Translations under genes and position numbers: made by a program
Part shown: positions 59,509 through 64,000 of the stretch, one piece after another
Numbering within the stretch: the stretch's first letter is position 1
Layout of the letters: each line of letters starts with the position of its first letter
Assembly: GCA_035541875.1 (NCBI GenBank)
Contig: DATKML010000024.1
Span: 1 to 64,000, forward strand
Source: JAJPHI01 sp035541875
GTDB taxonomy: Bacteria > Desulfobacterota > Binatia > Binatales > Binataceae
Direction of reading: 5' to 3'
Length of the DNA: 64,000 bases
The notes under the pieces: generated by a model
Seen by the model: only the letters and a program-made list of their open reading frames with translations
The model's database searches: none
What the model was told of the DNA's origin: nothing

Positions 59509-59529
59509 GCGGGTCGTCGATCGATAGGG

Positions 59530-60801
59530 CTATTTGGGTCCAATCAAAGTGGCGCCGCCCATGTACGGACGCAGCACCTCCGGAATCACGATACTGCCGT
59601 CGGCCTGTTGATAGTTTTCCATCACTGCGATCAGCGTGCGCGGCAGTCCTAGGCCAGAGCCATTGAGCGCGTGTACGAATTCCGTCTTGCCGCCTTTTTG
59701 CGGACGGTAACGGATATTCGCCCGGCGCATCTGGAAGTCCGTGCAGTTCGAACAGGAGCTTACTTCGAGCCATTCGCCGAGCCCTGGCGCCCACATCTCG
59801 ATATCGTAGGTCGCGGCGCTGGCGAAGCTCATATCGGCGGTGCAGAGTTGCAGCACGCGGTACGCGATGCCGAGTCGCTTGCAGATCTCGGCAGCATTAT
59901 CGACCAGTGTCTTCAGTTCATCGTCGGAGGTCTCGGGGCGTACGATCTTTACCATCTCGACCTTGTCGAACTGATGCCCCCGCTTGATTCCGCGGACGTC
60001 GCGACCGGCCGACATTTTTTCGCGGCGAAAGCAGGGCGTATACGCCGTGAGGTAGAGCGGTAGCTGATCGATATCGAGAATCTCGTCGCGGTACATACTG
60101 GTCAGCGGAACTTCCGCCGTCGGGATAAACCAGAAATCCTCCTCGATATCGCGATACATCGTGTCGGCGTTCTTCGGCAGATGACCCGTACTGGTGGCCG
60201 TCTCTGTCGAGACCATCAGGGGCGGGATGATCTCCGTGTAGCCCTGCTCGCGCTTGAGATCGAGCATCCAGGCGATCAGCGCTCGTTCGAGTTGCGCGCC
60301 GAGTCCACGCAAAAGATAGAAGCGCGTGCCCGAGAGCTTCACGCCGCGATCGAAATCGATAATCTCGAGTTTCTCGCCGAGTTCCCAATGGGGCAGCGGA
60401 TTAAAGTCGAACTTTTTCGGCTCGCCTTCGCTGCGCACGACGACGTTGTCGGCCTCGCCCGCGCCGGTCGGCACGTACTCGCGCGGGATATTGCGGATAC
60501 CGAGCATCAGATCGGTAAACTTCTGCTCGACATCCGAAAGCTGGCGCTCCCCTGCGCTAATCTTAGCGCCCAGTTCACGCATCTCAGCGCGTTTCGATTC
60601 CCGCGCCTCGGGCGTCATCTTGCCGAGTTCTTTCGATTCGCGAGTCCGCCGCGCGCGCATCTCGTCCAGTTCGAACTGGAGGCGCCGCCGCTGCGCATCG
60701 GCTTCAAGCACCGCATCGATCTCGGCCTCGGGCACCCCGGCGCGGCCGAGCTCCTTCTTATAGTAGTCAGTCTGTTCGCGAATCAGTTTGATATCGAGCA
60801 T
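59530..60801 (-). CDS. serS: Seryl-tRNA synthetase
   Basis: Charges tRNA-Ser with serine. The 423-residue class II enzyme has the N-terminal coiled-coil arm (VLEADAQRRRLQFELDEMRA and following), motif 2 FRREKMSAGRDVRGIKRGHQ, QFDKVEMVKI, and motif 3 GSGLGLPRTLIAVMENYQQ. Its ATG directly follows the restored stop of yraN (TGAATG), so they form one transcript. Confidence 0.97.
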   Translation of the reverse strand: MLDIKLIREQTDYYKKELGRAGVPEAEIDAVLEADAQRRRLQFELDEMRARRTRESKELGKMTPEARESKRAEMRELGAKISAGERQLSDVEQKFTDLMLGIRNIPREYVPTGAGEADNVVVRSEGEPKKFDFNPLPHWELGEKLEIIDFDRGVKLSGTRFYLLRGLGAQLERALIAWMLDLKREQGYTEIIPPLMVSTETATSTGHLPKNADTMYRDIEEDFWFIPTAEVPLTSMYRDEILDIDQLPLYLTAYTPCFRREKMSAGRDVRGIKRGHQFDKVEMVKIVRPETSDDELKTLVDNAAEICKRLGIAYRVLQLCTADMSFASAATYDIEMWAPGLGEWLEVSSCSNCTDFQMRRANIRYRPQKGGKTEFVHALNGSGLGLPRTLIAVMENYQQADGSIVIPEVLRPYMGGATLIGPK

Positions 60802-61234
60802 TCAGAAAGCATCCTTTATAAGTTCGACCGTGCGGAGCCGACCGCTTCCGGTAATCGCTACGACGTCGAAGCGGGTCGCGACGGCCTGCGCATGGCGCAT
60901 CGCGACGTAGTTCGCCGCCGCGCTCCTGCTTGTGGTCATCGACCGCCTCGCGCGGCGACCCAGCTTCGATTCCTTCGCGGGCCTTCACCTCGACGAAGAC
61001 CAGCGTCTCGCCGTCGAGCGCGACGATATCGTTCTCCGCATTGGCCGAGCGAAAGTTACGCGCAAGGATGAGGTAGCCGCGGCGTCGCAGGTAGCGCCGC
61101 GCGATCGCCTCGCCTCGCGGCCCGAGGGCAGGCTCGCGCCGCCACGGCATCTCCTCGTACCAGCGATCGAGGAATTCAACGACGATCACGTAAGGCGTGC
61201 GGATCCAATCACTGATATGCGCTGCAGCGTTCAT
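60802..61234 (-). pseudogene. yraN: YraN/UPF0102 endonuclease-like gene with one frameshift
   Basis: The first two thirds read RGEAIARRYLRRRGYLILAR, AENDIVALDGETLVFVEVKA, REAVDDHKQ, the restriction-endonuclease-like core. The frame then leaves family text at about 60911-60925 (GCGCGGCGGCG on the minus strand). In the next frame the expected end is intact: ANYVAMRHAQAVATRFDVVA and ITGSGRLRTVELIKDAF, with TGA at 60802-60804 next to the serS ATG. A one-base deletion explains this. Without repair the frame continues into serS, ending at 60767. Could be mutation or a base-calling error in a GC run. Confidence 0.8.
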
Positions 61235-61333
61235 CGCTTGTCGATCGACCGGACCAATCTTAGCTCTCGCACCGAGTTAGCAAAACTGCCGAAAAGGCAG
61301 CGTCGGCGCCTGGCGGCAATCCTGCGAGCGTCT

Positions 61334-63694
61334 TCAGAGAGACGGCAGCGGTATCGTCAACGCGTCATAGACCGTGATGCGGGGACCATAGGCGGCCTGA
61401 AAGAAGCCGATACTGTCGGCGGGGCGAATCAGATTGGTGCGATCGAAAAGGTTGAGCAGCGTGACGCGGTTGGTGAACTTTCCGGAATCACAATGTCTCG
61501 TGCAGCGCTGAGATTGAACTGCTACACCTTGGGCGGCTGATGCTGATTCGCGAAGCCGCTCCGCAATCCGCTGCTGAAAAGACCGTCGATACTAAACAGA
61601 TAATCGTGCCATCGGTAGGCCGTGCCGCCCGACGCTCCAATCAGGGGTGTATGGTCGAGGACGATATAGTGGCGATCGATATACGCGAGCTCATCGGGTG
61701 GAAAGTTGTACTGGCCGGAAGCCAGCCCAATATCTTCTTCGCGAGCAAAATAGAGGTTCCATCGCGCCGTGAAGTTCTCGACGTTGTAGGTCAGGGAGTT
61801 TCCGTTACCTCCACCGTAACCTCTGACGTAATTGAACGGCACGTCGATTGGGACGAAGCCAAACTCGCCCTCGTCCAGATAATGCCGATCGATCCTGAAA
61901 TAGTTGTCCTGCGCGAACGTCAGCCGCGGCGAGATTTTGTAAATGAAGCCGGTGTCCCAAGTGCAATCAGTCTCGGCGTAGGGCCCTCCGCCGCTCGGCG
62001 ATCCCACGGCTCCAGTAGTGTTCTGAAAGAGTTGCGATGTATTCGCGGGGATCCCCTGAAAGTTTGGGACCTGGAAGTTGCGCGCAAAGCCCGCATGTAC
62101 AACCAGCGATTCCGACGCTTTGCAGGTAGCGTTGATCGTGGGGCTGAATTGACTGTCGAAGGTAAAGCCGGTGACACGGTCCCATCGCGAGCCGAAGTTC
62201 AGACTGAGCCGCTGATTAATCGCCCACGTATCTTCGAAGTAAAGGCCGTATACGAGATTAAATTTGTTCAGGTTCGCCGTGATGCTGATCGGCGTCGTAG
62301 CCGGAACCCCTGCCTGCAGGCGAAAGACCTGCGAAGTCTGGTCCGATTCGACTCCGTACTCGCCGAGGTAAGTTCCGCTGCGAAACGTATGCGGTCCATT
62401 TCGGTACGTCAGATCGGTTTCGAGCGTGTTCGAGAGATCAGAAGTGAAGACGTTCGAGGCGACGCCCTGATAGATCAAGTCGCCGATCGAGTCGGGATAG
62501 AAAGTCTGGGTGTTGTAGTGTGCCGAGTACGCTATCTGGTACTCCCACGAAGAACCGACCGCACCATTCATCGCGAGGACACCGAAATAGTCCTGCTGAT
62601 TGAGGCCGGAATCGATCGCGCTCGACGGATGCGCCGCCGGATTCACCCCGGCCAGTTGATACTCGGGAATCTGATTCGGTTGATTGGGAAATCGATTGAA
62701 CGCCAAGGTCATGCCTGACAGCAGACTAATTTTGGTCTCCGTATTGAGCGCGTACGAGAGAGAGCCGAAGCCTTGCCCTTGCGTAACCGCGTCGTGAATC
62801 GGATCGGGCGCGGGTACCGCCGAGCTGAAGCCCAGATTCGATTGAGTAAAGGTTCGGTGGCGAAGTATTCGACGTTTCCTTTGCAGCCCCCGACTTGAAA
62901 TGATCCTTGCGAGGTGTCGCGTTGCCCGCCCATCAGGGTCGCCGCGTTCGAACCACTATCGCAGCCGCTCTTCGTGTGGATATCGATCACCCCGGGAGTG
63001 CGATACCCAAACCTGGCGGGAAGCACGCCGTCGAGGAGGCTCACGCTCTCGACGAAGCGAGAGTTCAGCAGCTGGGTGAAAGTCGGGTCGGTGTTGATGT
63101 CTAGCGGGAGCATGATGCCGTTCATCTGGTACTGGATCCCCATATGTTCGCCGCGAATATGAATCTCCTGGTTCTGATCGAGGGCGACTCCGGGCATCGG
63201 GAGCATCACTTGATTGAGAGGCGTCGCTTCGCCCTGTGGCAGTTCATTGATATTTGCAGCGCTGAGCGAGTACCGGTTCGCGCCGGAGCGTGAGATGCCG
63301 TTTTGAGGCATCAGGGCGGCACTGACGGGAACGGTCAGTGCCTTTCTAGGCTGAAGCGTAACCTGGAGCGCCGCCTTGTCGGGGCGAGGTATCGTGATTG
63401 TCAGTTCGGCCGGGACAAAATCGCGCTTCGCCACCGTGAGGATGAAGCTGTCGGAAGGTACAGCGTCGAAGTGAAACCGTCCGCGAGGATCGGTGCTCGT
63501 GCGGACGACCTGCCCTCCAGCTTTTGCGGCGAGACGCACGCTAGCATCCGCGACGGGTCTCCGAGTGGATCTCGGACTTCCCCCAAGAGGCTACTAGATG
63601 ATGGCTCTTGCGCGTCGAGACAGGTCGGGCTCAAGGCCATGGCCGCAAGCAATAGAAGAAAAAGCGATGATCGACGATAAGCCATTCGAGTCAT
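61334..63694 (-). pseudogene. TonB-dependent receptor pseudogene
   Basis: An outer-membrane receptor with signal peptide (LFLLLLAAMALSPTCLDA), an N-terminal carboxypeptidase-regulatory-like domain, plug (IHIRGEHMGIQYQMNGIMLP, VLPARFGYRTPGVIDIHTKS) and beta-barrel strands. The frame is broken at least four times: near 63551-63565 (EVRDPLGDP to VADASVRLAAK), near 62850-62862 (VEYFAT to TFTQSNLGFSS), an in-frame TAG at 61522-61524 (KV*QFNLSAARD), and near 61478-61488 (DIVIP to KFTNRVTLLNLFDRTNLI). The family-like end is YGPRITVYDALTIPLPSL at 61334. The repeated damage argues for a real pseudogene rather than error. A long plus-strand frame here is antisense and not a gene. Confidence 0.85.
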
Positions 63695-63894
63695 AGGACA
63701 ACTCCCTATGCGCCCTACGGCTGGTGCGATTACCTGCCGCCATCGGTGACGCGAGTGGCTTTGGCCTTAAAATTACTCAGCGAATTCTCCTAATCAAGTG
63801 CTCCACAACGCATCTGACCGAAAGAGAACGGGTTGTGGGCGTTTCTTTATCTGCGCTGACTTGCGGGTGAGCCGATGTTACGATTGCCGATAAC

Positions 63895-64000
63895 ATGAGC
63901 GAAACGCGAATTAATCTCGAACAGGTGCAGCACGTTGCGCGCTTGGCACGACTGGAACTTACTGAGGATGAGGAACGCCATCTGCAGGCCGACCTCAGCT
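63895..64000 (+). CDS. gatC: Asp/Glu-tRNA amidotransferase subunit C (5' part)
   Basis: Starts MSETRINLEQVQHVARLARL followed by ELTEDEERHLQADLS, the GatC N-terminus, and runs off the window. GatCAB converts mischarged Glu-tRNA(Gln) or Asp-tRNA(Asn) to the correct amide. The divergent 200-base gap to the TonB pseudogene holds its promoter. The ATG is the only sensible start. Confidence 0.9.
   Translation, partial: MSETRINLEQVQHVARLARLELTEDEERHLQADLS

Noticed and set aside
61540..62718. 392-codon plus-strand open frame
   Set aside because: It lies antisense to the TonB receptor pseudogene, whose minus-strand translation has clear barrel motifs; the plus-strand residues show no family pattern.

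Overview
The window is a gene-dense chromosomal segment of moderately high GC from a Gram-negative bacterium. Outer-membrane lipid transport (MlaC), a TonB receptor and a trigger factor-clpP-clpX-lon-HU block point to a proteobacterium-like or Desulfobacterota-like lineage. The catabolic flavour (CaiB/BaiF CoA-transferase, LLM oxidoreductase, P450, epoxide hydrolase, a single-chain biotin-dependent carboxylase, a lanthanide-type quinoprotein dehydrogenase) suits an uncultured soil lineage such as Binatota. The lineage is inference; no rRNA gene is present.

Layout. 1-2.4 kb: partial mlaC and a PQQ-dependent alcohol dehydrogenase (minus). 2.5-8.8 kb: a cation/proton antiporter, a YhiN-type flavoprotein, a SAM hydroxide adenosyltransferase, a site-2 protease and a methyltransferase (plus). 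9-16.2 kb: P450, aldo/keto reductase, a 1131-residue BC-BCCP-CT carboxylase and an MFS carrier. 16.3-19.6 kb: a tightly overlapping four-gene set with an arylsulfotransferase-like protein, two small membrane proteins and a PAPS-type sulfotransferase. 20-24 kb: CoA-transferase, SDR and three tandem NTF2-like paralogues. 24-31 kb (minus): MBL hydrolase, cobalamin adenosyltransferase, rhodanese, a NlpC/P60-like hydrolase, DUF1573, accC-accB-aroQ. 31-36.7 kb: TPR protein, epoxide hydrolase, rsmI and a K+-independent proton-pumping pyrophosphatase. 37-43.3 kb: tig-clpP-clpX-lon-hup, a protein folding and proteolysis block.

43.37-54.94 kb is an 11.5-kb integrated element. It is bounded by a 39-bp direct repeat made of the 5' half of a tRNA-Val gene; the intact tRNA lies at the right end beside a tyrosine recombinase and an excisionase-like gene. 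It carries terminase small and large subunits but no recognisable portal, capsid or tail gene. Cargo includes a PLP-dependent enzyme split by a frameshift, a TIGR02391/Ymh protein beside a DNA-glycosylase-like gene with an in-frame TGA, secreted and lipoprotein genes, and gene fragments. It looks like a decaying prophage remnant or phage-satellite-like element.

55-64 kb: LLM oxidoreductase, a lytic transglycosylase, a fatty acid hydroxylase, serS, a frameshifted yraN, a multiply broken TonB receptor pseudogene and the start of gatC. Reading-frame damage is concentrated in the element and in 58-63.7 kb; I saw none in the first 43 kb. Three families of dispersed intergenic palindromes are also present. 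All calls come from reading the sequence; no database search was run.
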